Shown piece by piece: positions 14,003 through 26,100 of a stretch of 64,000 bases of DNA (position 1 is its first letter; the number at the start of each line of letters is the position of its first letter). This stretch comes from Pseudophaeomoniella oleicola. Taxonomy: Eukaryota > Ascomycota > Eurotiomycetes > Phaeomoniellales > Phaeomoniellaceae. Under the pieces are notes generated by a model. That model was not told where the DNA came from. It did no database searches and saw only the letters and a list, made by a program, of their open reading frames with translations. Location of the stretch: positions 124,001 through 188,000 of the forward strand of contig QWDQ01000028.1 in assembly GCA_003868215.1 (NCBI GenBank), in the 5' to 3' direction. A program made the position numbers and the translations under genes.

Positions 14003-14865
14003 TCACCCCGAGATTCGACTTCGCAGATGGTAGGCCTTACTCCCACTCTCTTGGGTTGAAGGAACTTGTGATTTCTGACGTACAGGAGCCACAAACCCCG
14101 CAGCCAGGAAGATGGCAACGGCGAGGAACTCCATCAAACTGCCCATACAGGCTTGAATGACAACTGATTTATGCGTCTGACTGATGATGCTGAAGTCGAT
14201 GTCCTTGTAGTCGAAAGCCGAGATCAACGAGAGAACAAGACGAACAAATATGAATGGTAGTGAAGCCAAGCTTAAAAACGCAATCCTTTCGTCCCCTGCC
14301 GACATTTTTCGAAGATGAAGAAGGCTGAGAGCTACCATCCCGGCAAGCAACGCAAAAGAAACGGTGTAAAGTATGATCGCTACCTTCTGAAGTGTGTGAC
14401 CAGTCGCGACACTGCTGGAGTCCGAAGACATGATGCGTGTCCCGGCAACAATAGCCATGACCAAAGCCACGATTATAGGGATCGATACTAGCCGTAGTAG
14501 TATTGGTTGGATAAGCGCACGTTGCATGCCCGTGAAACTGCAACGCAATCAGCACATCTGCTCGGGCCAGGGGTTTCCAATACGTACACTCTTGTGATCA
14601 AGCCGTGGAGCATGAGAAGTAGGGGGGAGAGGCCAACAGTGGTACATATAATATAACATGCCCACAAATTCCTGTCGTTCGGCCAGGTCACGAGGGCAAT
14701 CGCGGCGCTTGCACCTATAAGACGTAGAAGTGAAAGGATAATCAAGAAATACCATCCTTGGGATCGACTGAAACCATGTTTGATGGCAAGGTAGATGGAT
14801 GCGAAGAGGACAGGTGTGAAGTATATGATAATGACAATGCCGAGGGCTTCACGAGGAGTGACCAT
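14003..14865 (-). CDS. Seven-helix integral membrane protein, DUF7702 family
   Basis: Exons 14588-14865 and 14003-14537 (minus) give 270 aa. The intron is 50 bp (gtacgt..ttgcag) and interrupts a valine codon. The protein is almost entirely hydrophobic, with seven probable helices. The first is EALGIVIIIYFTPVLFASIY, followed by a short loop with KHGFSRSQGW. The pattern HGFSRSxGW, then RLIGAS, then a GLSPLLL helix matches the fungal DUF7702 family as I know it. That family has no established function, although its topology resembles small seven-helix receptors. ATG 14865 was chosen over the upstream in-frame ATG at 14967 because the intervening residues are not family-like. A further intron near the C-terminus (GTACGTCAG at ~14085) is possible but not needed. 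Confidence 0.8.
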
Positions 14866-16442
14866 GATGTACCACGCTGAGTCTTCCCTTCCCAGGGAGG
14901 AATGAGTAGAGAGAGAAAGAGGGAGATTGAGGTATAATTGTATGATTGGAAAAGTAGATAAAAACAATATGAGCGGTGTTAGTTTGCGCTGTGGTTGGGG
15001 ACTTCACTTCGGTCTCTAAGGAAGATGGAAATCAGATTTCCTTTATACAGATGGCAGCTTTACCTGTGAGGGATCTCGATACCGTTGACATGGGCGGCCT
15101 TGCATAGCCCCCAAATTGACATTCAGCATTGGCATAGATGATGAGTCTGCGGGATGCTTCTCATAATATACGGTCAATAAGTTAGAGAGGATTGGTCACT
15201 CGAAGGTATATCCGAATATGGACATCTGGAAGATATGCCACTAACCTTTATAGGGTCCATACCACGAAGTCCATCGTGAGCACTAATCTCGGTGAGGAAT
15301 AGCTTGTCCCTTCATGGAGGGCGTCCAGTCAACACGCTCGTACGAATCTTGAGGGGCACGTCGAGACTGCACCATGTCATGCAAAGCGGGATGATCCCAA
15401 ATTGTTGAGATAGATAATGACCACTAAGCCAGCCGTTTTTGTCCTGATTCGCGAGATGCGGGCGGTGCTAGGGGAAAGTGGCTGAGTGTGTCAACCTCTA
15501 CATCTTGTGAAATCCGACGAATTGTCTCCTGTCTCGTCAAGGGATCGCGATGACAAAACAGCCACCAAACTGGAGGAAACCCGAGTGGTTTGGGTGGTCT
15601 GCTTGGCGCAGACTTGAACAAGATCACACCCAAACGCCCAATGAGTGAACATCATTATTAGCGATCAGAAAATGCCAGCAAATCAGCACCAGGCGGGGGT
15701 TTATTAGTATTTTGACGTTGATTGGTATGCTAATATCAACAAGAGGGTTTGGCCCTAGAGCAATACTTGTTCTATATCCAAAGCGTATTGAGGTTTGAGA
15801 TTTGCGACAGCGACGTTGTCGTCGGCGTTCACAGTCTGAATGCTTTGAGGTGAGATGCGTTCTACCAAAAGTGGTGATAGAAACATGATTACTATTCATT
15901 GAGGGTGGTGGAAGATGGCATGGATCTCTCATTCTGCTCAGTGTTCGCGGGTCGAGTGGAAGTCATTGACACCAAACATAGGCGATTAGGGATATGCAGA
16001 AGACAGTGCGTTCAATGGATCCTAGATAGTCATTCAAGGGCGAAGTTCTGACATTCTGAACCGCGATCAAGTTTTCCTTCTAGAACCTCTTGATGTCTTT
16101 CAATGATGGTCTTTCCTGCATTTTGCCTGACGCCTCTTCTGGTGAAACCTCGAGGCCGCTGGGGCAACAAGAACCTCTACTGACACTGCACACAACGAAT
16201 TGTCAACGCCTCTTACTCAAACTTCGTCAATCCCCAAGAGTCCTGGTGAGGTTCATGATCACTCTGCGTGTTCCTGTCAGGACTTCTACTTGATATCCTA
16301 CGCTTAAATCGATTGCAGGTCTACGTGATCTAAAGCATCTCTCAGCAATTTCTGTACAGCGAGGTCTTTCTGAAGAACATTTCCGATCCTCTTCGGAACA
16401 CCTGCATCGACAACTGCTTCAGAACGTTGCTATTGTCTAACG
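14866..16442. other. Intergenic region between divergent genes
   Basis: This 1.6 kb lies between the starts of the DUF7702 gene (minus) and a small unknown gene (plus). Two minus-strand frames (15424-15633 and 15624-15932) show no domain, biased composition or convincing splice links, so I leave them unannotated. I see no repeats or structured RNA. Confidence 0.45.
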
Positions 16443-17115
16443 ATGTCAAGGAACAATCCTCAACCTAAAGACGATAACTTCTTCTTAACACGCTCTGGAG
16501 TTGAGCCGCAAGAATTCAGAGATTATCAATCTCATATGTTGAACGAGTACCATCAGATGGCAGAAGCAGGGAAGGCTGCATCAGCAAACTGGATCGAAAC
16601 AAGAGCTCTCTTTGTCGCCAGAGAATTTTATAACCGACGCGCCAAAGTTGAGAGAATGGAGCAGAAGGAACGCTTGAAAATGGAATCTACTGCAAAGAAT
16701 ACCAATGAGGTCAATGCTGAATCACCACCGACAGCGATATTGCAACACCAGCTATCAAATGAAAGACAAGTCTCTCAGGTTCCAGTGAACAGTACTATCA
16801 GTCCCCCTGTGCGAAACCTCACTCAGGCCCTTTCCCAAGTAGCACCTGCCCCTCCGTTGCCAGCCAAGTCCAAAGCGCGTCAATCAGCAAAAACAAAGAG
16901 TCCAGCGAAGACTAGAGGGCCAGCTGGTCGAGTGAAGAAGCCAAGCGGTGGTGATGACAGGGCTAACCGTACGAAGAACCCGGAACGCGGAATGAAGAAT
17001 GGTAGGGACTCTTGAAACTTCTATCGTCCCTCCTGTCCGTGACAACAAACCTAACGATACTTGTTCAGCAGGTAGAATGACAACGAGAGCGATGAGCCGA
17101 AGCATACAGGACTAG
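16443..17115 (+). CDS. Small hypothetical protein, basic C-terminus
   Basis: I do not recognise a family. Read without splicing, 16443-17015 encodes 190 aa. The first ~85 residues look structured (FFLTRSGVEPQEFRDYQSHM.., then an amphipathic, charged helix VERMEQKERLKMES), followed by a Pro/Ser/Ala-rich linker and a Lys/Arg-rich end. Near the 3' end a good intron is visible: donor at 17002 (gtaggg), branch cctaac at 17050-17055 and acceptor after 17068 or 17071. Splicing replaces the last residues (RDS) with a longer tail ending TTRAMSRSIQD, stop at 17113-17115. The acceptor is a tandem cagcag, so two forms differing by one alanine are possible. The basic tail suggests, without proof, nucleic-acid binding. 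Confidence 0.6.
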
Positions 17116-18311
17116 ACACAAGGAGAAAAAGGGTATTCGTGGACTTGGGTCGACCATGCTAGGCTCTACGAAGTTGCATCAGTTTCATTATTTCCTGTGC
17201 TCAGAATGGTGGGCGGAACCAGCTGGGGGAGGGGGGAGGAGGATCCTCGCTTCATAGACCTAGTCCATCAATCACTGAAATGGAAAAGAATTGCAACATC
17301 GAACTCATTGTGGTGTATGATGATATAAGCTATCTTATTCTCCCCCCGTATCTGAACGAGAGACAATAATACATCATGTAGCGTACCTAGGTAGGTAGGT
17401 AGCAAAGTACCCAATAATACCGTCCTCCTGCTTTACGTCCATTACCTTATCTTTAACTCGCGAACCCTCCCAAAATCCGGTCTAGCGCCTCCCCCCCTCC
17501 CTCAATCTACGCCTCCTAAATCCTTGTGTTGCACACCTCGCGATATACATACCGAATAGTCAGACATGAATAAATAAACGGCTGAAAAAGACGAGGGGCA
17601 GTGTTGTATACGAGAAAAGGAAAGTTGGTAGATTTAGTAGGCTGAGGTGGGCTGGGCTTGGGCTTGGGGGTCTGGGGAAGTTGATAGTAGTAGGAAATTG
17701 GAATGAGATGGGAGGTAATTGAGAGTTGTTTTTTCGGTTACTGATGAAGAAAAATTCCTTCGGTTGAAATTGCTAAGTTCCTAGGTAGGAAGGTATATAT
17801 AAACGTAGATACCATGGTACGTTGATGATTATGTTGGATGACGGGGGCAGGGAGGAAGGGGAGATGCTAATAGATGCGGTTGGGTGGATTGATATGTAGG
17901 TAAGGTAGATATAAATAGGGGCGGTTTGGACGAGTCGTGGATGGAGAGAGGTATACAGATATATAAAGAGTCTCCCATTTCAGATTTCTTTTGACATCTC
18001 ATCTCTTGCTTTCTCCCTTTCTTTGGAAATTCGATTTGAAAGTATCACCTCAGTTTGGAGTCCTTTTTCTTTTTCGAGTCGAATGCGCTTCTACTGATTG
18101 TTGTTCTTCGAACCATTGGACACAGCTAGTGCTGACTTGACTCTCCAACTTGCTTTGCGTTGGGGTGCATACACACAATACTTCCCTACCTACTCCTTCC
18201 TATCCTCCCCATCATTCTGCGTGGCAAATTCGATCCTCAGCTAGCCAGCCGATTTCGCTCATTGCAGTCTTCACTCAACACTCAAAAACTTGCGCTGACG
18301 CATTCGGCAAG
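17116..18311. other. Promoter-like intergenic region
   Basis: This is the 1.2 kb upstream of a small plus-strand ORF. It contains TACCTAGGTA at 17384-17393 extended by GTAGGTAG, CCTAGGTA at 17780-17787, TATA-like runs at 17794-17803 and 17960-17968, and then a strongly pyrimidine-rich stretch (about 17970-18130), the classic layout of an active fungal core promoter. Confidence 0.5.
17960..17968 (+). promoter_or_regulatory. TATA-like box followed by CT-rich tract
   Basis: The motif TATATAAAG is followed within ~20 bases by a long C/T-rich stretch. In filamentous fungi this pairing often marks a strongly used transcription start. The nearest plus-strand ORF begins at 18312. The function is inferred from the motif only. 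Confidence 0.4.
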
Positions 18312-18524
18312 ATGATGATCTCGTGGGCGATCAAGAAATACAGGAAACGCAAGGATAAGCGTAACGTCCAAGAGGGTTCAAGCTCGAATCAGAACCCTCA
18401 AGCACAAGGGGATGGCTCTCGTCAAGGCAACGGGAACAACCAAGGCAACAAGTCGGGAACTACACAGACTGGTCAATCGGCTTCGGCATATGAAGGGCAA
18501 GGGGACCATGAATCTGGGCGCTAG
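18312..18524 (+). CDS. Small hypothetical basic protein (70 aa)
   Basis: ATG at 18312 in a good context (ggcaagATG) opens 70 codons. The N-terminus is a short basic amphipathic segment (MMISWAIKKYRKRKDKR) followed by a Gln/Gly/Asn/Ser-rich disordered tail. The frame is open further upstream, but the extra sequence is unlike protein. The TATA-like box and CT-rich tract upstream support a transcribed gene, and it is convergent with HEM4, 84 bases away. I do not know its function. The basic helix could bind a membrane or nucleic acid. Confidence 0.45.
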   Translation: MMISWAIKKYRKRKDKRNVQEGSSSNQNPQAQGDGSRQGNGNNQGNKSGTTQTGQSASAYEGQGDHESGR

Positions 18525-18608
18525 AGCAGCTTGATGATGGACGACCGGCACAAGGATGTTATTACCAGCGAGGAGGAAGCCGATAGATAGGAGTCCAGCA
18601 GCTGACGA

Positions 18609-19717
18609 TTAGAGTAACTCGATGCCTTGTACCTCTAGAAATCTCTCTATGGATTTGCCTACTCCTTCAGGACTTGGCTTCTCTGCACAAGCGTCTACTT
18701 CGAATCCCCACGTTTTGTACAAATAATCTCTGGTGGTTGGGCCTATACTGATAATACAGAACCTCGGTTGTTCCTGCGTTGCTGTGCTCTCACCATGACT
18801 ACCTTGCACTTGTGAAGTCGTCCTTGACGAAGTGGGCCACCGGGCAGATTTCTGACCCTCTGCGGTCAATTTTCCAGTAGGGTCGATATAGCCAAGGCTC
18901 AGAAGCATCGTCTCGCAGCCACTTGGAGAAAAAACAACGATGGATATGACTGACGATTGTTGTCTCCTGCATACGGCGACATTCCTCTCGAAATCTTGGG
19001 GGAATGTCTCCATTACTCCCGTCTCGTAAACCACGAGTTCATCCAGCCCTATCCTCTCAGCCTCAGGCAGCTCAGGAGACATCAATGTCTTTGGTATGAT
19101 ATCGCGTCGCTGCTCGCCCACGAGGAAAAGCAATGGCGGTTTCGGTGGAGTACTACTAGTCTCTGGATGGAGTGAGTTGTAGTGCGATAGAATGTACTTT
19201 GCGAGATTCTCTCCGTTGCCTGTATCAGATCCAAATATGGCCGATGCATATGATTGTAAGATGGTGGATTTCGACAGCAAAGTGCCCAGGGTACGAGAAG
19301 TGGCGGGGCCAACAGTGTATAAAGGGAAGGGGATGGGCGTCACTGAGGGTCAGTGTCAGCGGCTTCACCAGGGACAAGACAGGCACTCCAGTCACGGGTG
19401 CGGACCGTGCTCCTACCTGCAGTCGTCACATCGGTTGGTTCTGGAGATGACTCCAGTTCTTCGATCACTTTGGCAAATGCTTCTACAGCTCTTTGACTGG
19501 TAAAGATGAAGCCACCATATCTCCTGGTGGCACCTACGAACTCTCCATTGAGCACCATTCCCCGCACGGACTCGAGATTGGCAGCATTGTTTTTATGTTC
19601 AAGGACGGGAACGAAGGTCGGATGGAAAGCAGACGATGAAAAATATTCTTCGTAACTGTCATTCGGGATTGAACGTGTCTTGAGTAAGAGGACCGGATGC
19701 CTGCCCATCCTTTCCAT
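18609..19717 (-). CDS. HEM4: Uroporphyrinogen-III synthase
   Basis: Exons 19417-19717 and 18609-19342 (minus; 74-bp intron, phase 1) encode 344 aa. The enzyme cyclises hydroxymethylbilane to uroporphyrinogen III, the fourth step of haem synthesis, in the cytosol. The low sequence conservation of the family is met by its recognisable patches: LLLKTRS at the N-terminus, GFIFTSQRAVEAF (~67-80), YTVGPATSRTL (~110), LFLVGEQRRDIIP, and the C-terminal CIISIGPTTRDYL. A Ser/Thr/Gln-rich insert lies near residues 275-300, before the last conserved strand. ATG 19717 is the first Met; a second Met three codons on would also serve. Confidence 0.9.
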
Positions 19718-21436
19718 GGTCGCCGATGCCTACAGCACCGTTGATGGCTGACTCAGGACTGCGAAGTAGACGATGATAAAAGCAGCAGCATTATAAGTTA
19801 CTGCAGGCACCGAGTTGCTTCCATGTTTACTAGGCGTAATAATTAGTAAGGAGACAGTAAATTTAATCGACGATCGTGGGGGCTAGAAAGTGACATTAGG
19901 CGACGTCATGCCTCATCCTTGTCTTGGGTCTTGGCCCTGACATTATTCCTAAAAGAGGCATCAGAGTATCGGGACACTTGCCTTGATCGCGCTTCTTAAG
20001 TTCTTCTATCAGTGGCCTGCGTCTCAGAGTAACCAGTCATAGACACCGTAGAGACATGGGGCATATGCGAATACGAAGATGCAAAGACTTTGCAGGGAGT
20101 AACGAAGGAATGGCACCGGAAACCTGTTGTGGTCGGGTCTCCGACTTGATCTATCCAGTAACGTGATTGGGGCCAAGGCTCTGCATACTGCACACGCCGC
20201 TTGATTGCTTGTTTCTGTCAGAGAACTGGGCAGAAGATGGGCAGGCATTATTTCAATCCTTCGAGAGAGATTCATCTTCCATGGCACTTCTCGGTCTCTG
20301 GCCAACTTGTTATCATCCTACGTAGATTGCTAGGTAAGGTAAATGGAAGGATTTGTGTCAACACATGCTACTATACCGTCGGTTCATTCGTTGAACAGGG
20401 AAGATTGTTGGGTTTGGGTTGGGTTGTGATGGAAATACGGGCGGTAATACGGCACTAGAACCTACCAGGTACCTAGGTACGTAGTAGATGGATCATACTA
20501 TTGGAAAAGTAGACAGACGCACTTCTGAGGTGCATATCACCTAAGGGTAATACAAAAGATGGCTATTGAGCTATAGCTTGGTTGGTAGGTAGGTAGGTAG
20601 ACATCTTGTAGTAGAATACTACGTAGAAATATCGTATATGCCACTGAAGAAACAGGAGCAAGAAAGCGGTACCTTGAGCCTAGGTATGATGATGACTGTA
20701 CTGGTTAATAAGCTTACCGGGACCTTCGCTCCAGATGCCGCTACTGTAACATCCCGCATCGTCTCAGTTTAAACTTGGAAGATCAAAATCAAAAAAACGT
20801 CAGAGTTACAAGGTCCGAACGGAACTGCCAATTGACCAAGTAGAACGTATGTAGTAACCTCTTTCAAACTGGCAACAAGAAATAGAATAGAACAGAAGAA
20901 AGATTAAGACGATCATCTTCCTCAACAGAATATCCTTTACATAGTATTCATATCGAGTCCCCAAGAATACTGCTTGATCCAATCGGAAGGGATCTTTCTG
21001 CTGGGGTTCCTTCTAGCTCTGAGGAAGTTGGATCCGGAATCACCAGAATATTCTCGATTCTCGAACATTTCGACAACCCCCCTCCCATCACTTCTTTCGG
21101 ATCACAATTCGCCTAATCTCATTTGTGGCTATCGACTCCCGAAGCCAAAGGAATATATTCCTTCGTTCTTCTGTCTCACTCAGGCAGGAGGTCCCAAATT
21201 GCCTACCGATCCTGCATGCAGTGGCTATTGAAGTGAACCGACACTGCATCATAGCTCTTTCCCGAAGACATCCAGACTCAACAAACCTATAGGCCCTTCC
21301 AAGATCACTCCTCACTCTCCCCGACACCGCGCCTCATATAGCTCGATATCTCTTCTCACGGCGCTTCGACTTACCTACGCGCCTTATCTTTACCCAAGTC
21401 TCTCGTCAGAATTGAGACTATTGCAACATTCCCACC
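19718..21436. other. Divergent promoter region HEM4 / TPS1
   Basis: This 1.7 kb lies between two divergent starts. It holds a cluster of short palindromes (TACCTAGGTA 20470-20479 directly overlapping TACGTAGTA 20478-20486; GGTAGGTAGGTAGGTAG near 20584-20600; TACTACGTAG 20617-20626). A CCCCT sequence near 21078 matches the core of the stress response element (AGGGG on the other strand), which is known upstream of trehalose genes in yeast; one copy is weak evidence. No gene seen. Confidence 0.5.
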
Positions 21437-23149
21437 ATGCCTACAGCAGAACCCCAATCCCCCTCCCGGTCGGACTCGGGCCGACTCCTACTCGTTTCCA
21501 ACCGTCTGCCAATCACCATCAAACGATCTGAAGATGGGAAGTATGACTTCTCCATGTCTTCAGGCGGTCTGGTGAGTGGCTTGAGTGGTCTGTCCAAGTC
21601 GACCACCTTCCAGTGGTATGGCTGGCCTGGGCTGGAGGTACCTCAGAACGAAGTCAACCTGGTGACGAAACGTCTGAAAGATGAATATAATGCTATCCCG
21701 GTGTTCGTTTCAGACGAACTCGCAGAGCTGCACTACAATGGCTTCTCCAGTAGGTTGTTGCGACATGCGTGGTGAACCGGCACTGACCTTGAACGCAGAC
21801 TCCATATTATGGCCGCTCTTCCACTACCACCCCGGTGAAATTACTTTCGACGAAGCCGCCTGGAACGGATATGTGGAGGCCAACCGACTTTTTGCACAGG
21901 CGATGGCAAAAGATGTACAGGACGGCGATTTGATCTGGGTCCACGATTACCATCTGATGCTGCTGCCGCAAATGCTGCGCGAAGAGCTGGGAAACACGAG
22001 GTCGAATGTCAAGATTGGATTCTTCTTGCACACTCCTTTCCCAAGTAGCGAGATTTATCGTATCTTGCCTGTCCGTAACGAGATCCTGCTAGGTGTTTTG
22101 CAATGCGACCTCATCGGATTTCATACCTATGACTATGCTCGACATTTCCTTAGCTCCTGCTCGCGGATCCTCGGCCTGACAACGACGCCTAACGGAGTGG
22201 AATTTGAGGGCAAGATAATCACCGTTGGTGCTTTCCCCATCGGCATCGATCCGGACAACTTTTCCGAAGGCCTACAAAAAGAAAACGTTAAGAAGCGAAT
22301 CGCAGTCTTAGAACAGAGGTTCGCCGGCATGAAGATCATCGTCGGTGTTGATCGACTGGATTATATCAAGGGTGTGCCACAAAAGCTGCATGCACTCGAG
22401 GTTTTCCTTACCGATCATCCTGAATGGATTGGCAAAGTGGTACTGGTTCAAGTCGCTGTCCCGAGTAGACAAGACGTTGAAGAATACCAGAATCTGCGTG
22501 CTGTCGTCAACGAGCTTGTCGGTCGTATCAATGGGAAATTTGGTAAGGCTCATACATTCTGTGAAACCTGGTCATCTGCTGACAAATGTAATAGGCACCG
22601 TCGAGTTTATGCCAATCCACTTCATGCACAAATCTGTCAACTTTGACGAGCTGACAGCTCTGTATGCTGTGTCAGACGTCTGCCTTGTAACCTCAACTCG
22701 AGATGGCATGAACCTCGTGTCGTATGAGTACATTGCAACCCAGCAGAAACGACATGGTGTCCTTGTCCTTTCTGAATTCACCGGTGCCGCTCAGAGCTTG
22801 AACGGAAGTATAGTGGTGAATCCCTGGAATACTGAGGAACTGGCCGGAGCGCTGCAAGAAGCAGTTACCATGAGCGACGAACAACGAGCAATCAATTTCG
22901 AAAAGCTGTACAAATACGTGACGAAGTATACGAGGTAAGGATCAATCCATCCTGTAAGTTGACATGTGGCTCACCAATGACAGTGCTTTCTGGGGACAGT
23001 CCTTTGTTGCCGAACTAACAAGGATCTCTCAACATGGGGAGAAGAAGCTGAAGCTGCGTAAAGAGTCTGCTGCAAACGCTCTGCTTCAGGGCTCAGACAA
23101 AACACGGCCAGCTGATGAGATCAACGAAAACCTCCAAAAGGCCGCATGA
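21437..23149 (+). CDS. TPS1: Trehalose-6-phosphate synthase (UDP-forming)
   Basis: Exons 21437-21749, 21799-22542, 22595-22934 and 22984-23149 give 520 aa, the normal length of fungal Tps1. This GT20 enzyme makes trehalose 6-phosphate from UDP-glucose and glucose 6-phosphate and is important for stress tolerance, glycolytic control and virulence. Visible motifs: LLLVSNRLPITI (~17-28), YGWPGLE, WVHDYHLMLLP, FFLHTPFPSSEIYR, GVDRLDYIKGVPQK, TSTRDGMNLVSYEYIA and LSEFTGAAQSL, covering the sugar-phosphate and UDP-glucose sites. There is no C-terminal phosphatase domain, so this is the synthase subunit, not Tps2. The C-terminus is short and polar, ending NENLQKAA. Confidence 0.97.
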
Positions 23150-26100
23150 TTTCCTGCACAGTACCCTTTGAGGAGACAAAGATGTCGCCCTCTCACAAAG
23201 ACAAGCATGATCGATACCCCGACAGGAAAGGAACAAGGCGTCTGGACGTGATGTATGCAGGTGTGATGGTGTCTCAGATTCCAACTAGAAGTCGATTGAT
23301 AGACCATGGTTGTGGAATAGATGCGCTTCAAGGTACAAGTTATGATAATCCATTCTGGTACATAAGTGCTATCACCTTCCCCATACCAGATCTTGGCAAG
23401 TCAGCCTGAAAAGCACATGCATCGAGGAGTCCGGCGAACGTCACGAATCAGTAACAGACTTCATGATATTGAGAGAAAAACATGATTTGCACGGCAGCAA
23501 TAGCAGTTGATATACTGAAGTTTTGGGAGCTACTGCTCACCTGTGCTTTTTGTTTTTGGCCCGGCGAACAATATGCATCTACCTCCTTACCTATCCTATT
23601 ACTACTCCTACCACTATAGTATATTCATCTCTCTCTACTCAAGTTATTATCTACATACTACCTACAATATTTATGATACTGACTACCTAGATAACGTACA
23701 CATGATGAATCGATAGACATGAAAAGAAAAAGAAGGTGGGGGGGGCAAAGTAGGTGTTGATTCTGAGTATGTCGGCTTCTTCTGTCTGTCCTTGTGGAAA
23801 TTGCGTACATAATATAGATGCTAGCTAGTACATGAGTGTGTTTCTTTGTTGTTTGTTGTGTGTACTGTACGTGTTTTCTTTTCTGTGGAAATGGGAAGAT
23901 TGAGGTTGAGGTTGAGGTTGAGGGGATATTGGATGAAAAAAAGGAGAAGAAGGAGAAATGGGAGGAGGAAGAGGTGGGTGGGACATTGTAGGTCTACCTA
24001 CGGCTATGTACCTCCCTACCCTACCGATTGCCTGATGTTCTGGTCGTCACACATACAATAAGTAAGCAAGGCAAGATAATGTACCTACTGGTAAATATGC
24101 ATGGAAAGAAGATGGGGATATTTATTAGCTGTCTGTACAGATATGCAAGATTGTTGTTGGGTCAGGTGGTTGGTTGCTTGCTTGCTGGCTTCTGGGAGGG
24201 AGGTGTCAAGCAAAGCGTAGAATAGAGAGGAAGGTGGAATGGTTTAGTAGTGTTGGTATTGCTAGAGGAGGAGGAGGAGGGTTCTGAGCAATGGTGGTGG
24301 TGATTCACAAAAGCTAAGGTATGTTCAAATGATCAAGTTGGGTAGGGTGAAGAGGCGGGGGGAGAGGAGGATGCAGTAACAAGATAGGAGGAGAAGAAAG
24401 CTGTTGTTATTCAGGTCTGATAGAGCAGTAAGTCCTGCTAGCTAGCATGCAATAATGAAGAAAGTAGATACATAGGGCAAGAAGAGAGTACACAAACACG
24501 AACACCAATATCAACAATACGAGGCAAAAAAGTCCAAAAAAAAAGGTGCCCAGCTGGGGAGTCGACCCCAAAGGGCTGTCTAACCCCAACAGCTACCCGG
24601 AGTGGATGTAAACATCCCAAGGTCTTGACACTTCCTGATGTTTGACAACCTCTTCTTCCGACCATAAGGTGCGGTTCCGATTGAGTCATACAATGGCATC
24701 TGATCAAAGCACCAACCCCCGAGAGGGTCAGATACTAAGACGTAGGTACAAGAGTCCTCCTGGGTCTCTGCTGTGGAGTTGTAAACCGTTAAGCCATATT
24801 GGCTTGGTGGGCTGAAGGTAATTTGTTGGAGGGATTTGGGTTGTTGTGGTATATATATATACGTGTGGTGGTTGGTGTTGATATTGCTGTTTTGGGAAGT
24901 AAGCAAAAAGTACGCGTGTTGTTGACATAGGACGTAAATGGTGTGGCTGGTTAGGGGAGCGTGGATTGGATTTCTGTTGCATTCTGTGACGACTCTTGTC
25001 TATGGGACGACGCTCGCTATGTTGAGTATTGATCATCGACGGCGCAATGCAGAACCTACTTCGCTTGCCCATCCCCAATATATGCTGCTTGTCCATTTTA
25101 CAACACCACGTTCACCCCTGAGGCTGGCCCATGACATTCTCCCCCATCCATGGAGCAACATGGACAAGTCGTTTGCATCCGTCCCCATAATCGCAGAAGA
25201 CCACTCAGCCATATATCCCTTCTCCTAGTCCTCTTATGTCTCCTATCTCTTGCCGCGGGCTTGGGGGAAACGGTCACGGTGATCTCGACCACTTCCTCTT
25301 GGAGTGCTAAGGGGATCTTAGGGTTTGTTTTCGTGTTCTCTACCGCCCTGAATGCTTTGTGTGAGTCTCGAGTGCGGTATCTCTGTTTCTTCTTGGTGGA
25401 ATGACTGAAGGTAACCTTTGGCTTTCTATTGCTCGAGATGAGTGGTCTCCTATCGGAAAACGGCTGGAGTTCGATGGCGGAATCGGTGTCCCTGATGGGA
25501 TAGTAGGGGGAATGGGAAAAGAGATGTGGAAATCTGCGTCTCATGATGCCCATGTTGAATCGAATCCAATGGAGATGCTAGCTTGCGAGTCCAGTGACGG
25601 TCTTCCCTACGACCGTCTTTCTCCTGTTCAGACCCTCGGAGCTTGGAGATGGGTTGTAGAGGGATTAACTACTGCTGACACGATATAATGTCCACAGTGG
25701 TACAACTCTTGTGTGACGCCCGGTGTGCAATCTTACGTTGCATTGGGTGTGCGCCATTCGCTGGTTTATGTCATCCCGGGATTCTTCTTGGTGTCCGTCC
25801 AAAGCCTCCGATGCAAGCCAAGCAGCATAGGACGATCCCGAGGGATCACGATCTGGAGAAAAGCCAGACAGAAAAGGGTATTCCTAAACATGAAACCCAT
25901 GAATAGACCGAAGAGCTCGATACGATATACAGACATGATTGTATGCTCTCGTTTCAGACTGATTGGCCCGGACGTCCGTACGGAACGGAGTTCTTTTCTT
26001 CATCATAAGCAAGTAACCGGCGATCATCATGAGTTAGCAGACTATTTCACTTATTAATCACACATTTCCAGAGGGAATATATCACTGAAAGCGATAGTCG

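Noticed and set aside
15424-15932. Two overlapping minus-strand open frames
   Set aside because: No domain, no convincing splice link, and composition like spacer.
24541-24610. GC-rich segment with a GAGTCGACCCC-like T-loop suggestion of a tRNA
   Set aside because: No cloverleaf with acceptor stem and anticodon arm can be folded on either strand by eye.
25098-25553. A 151-codon minus-strand open frame, Arg/Lys-rich
   Set aside because: Overlaps an equally plausible plus frame and shows no recognisable domain.
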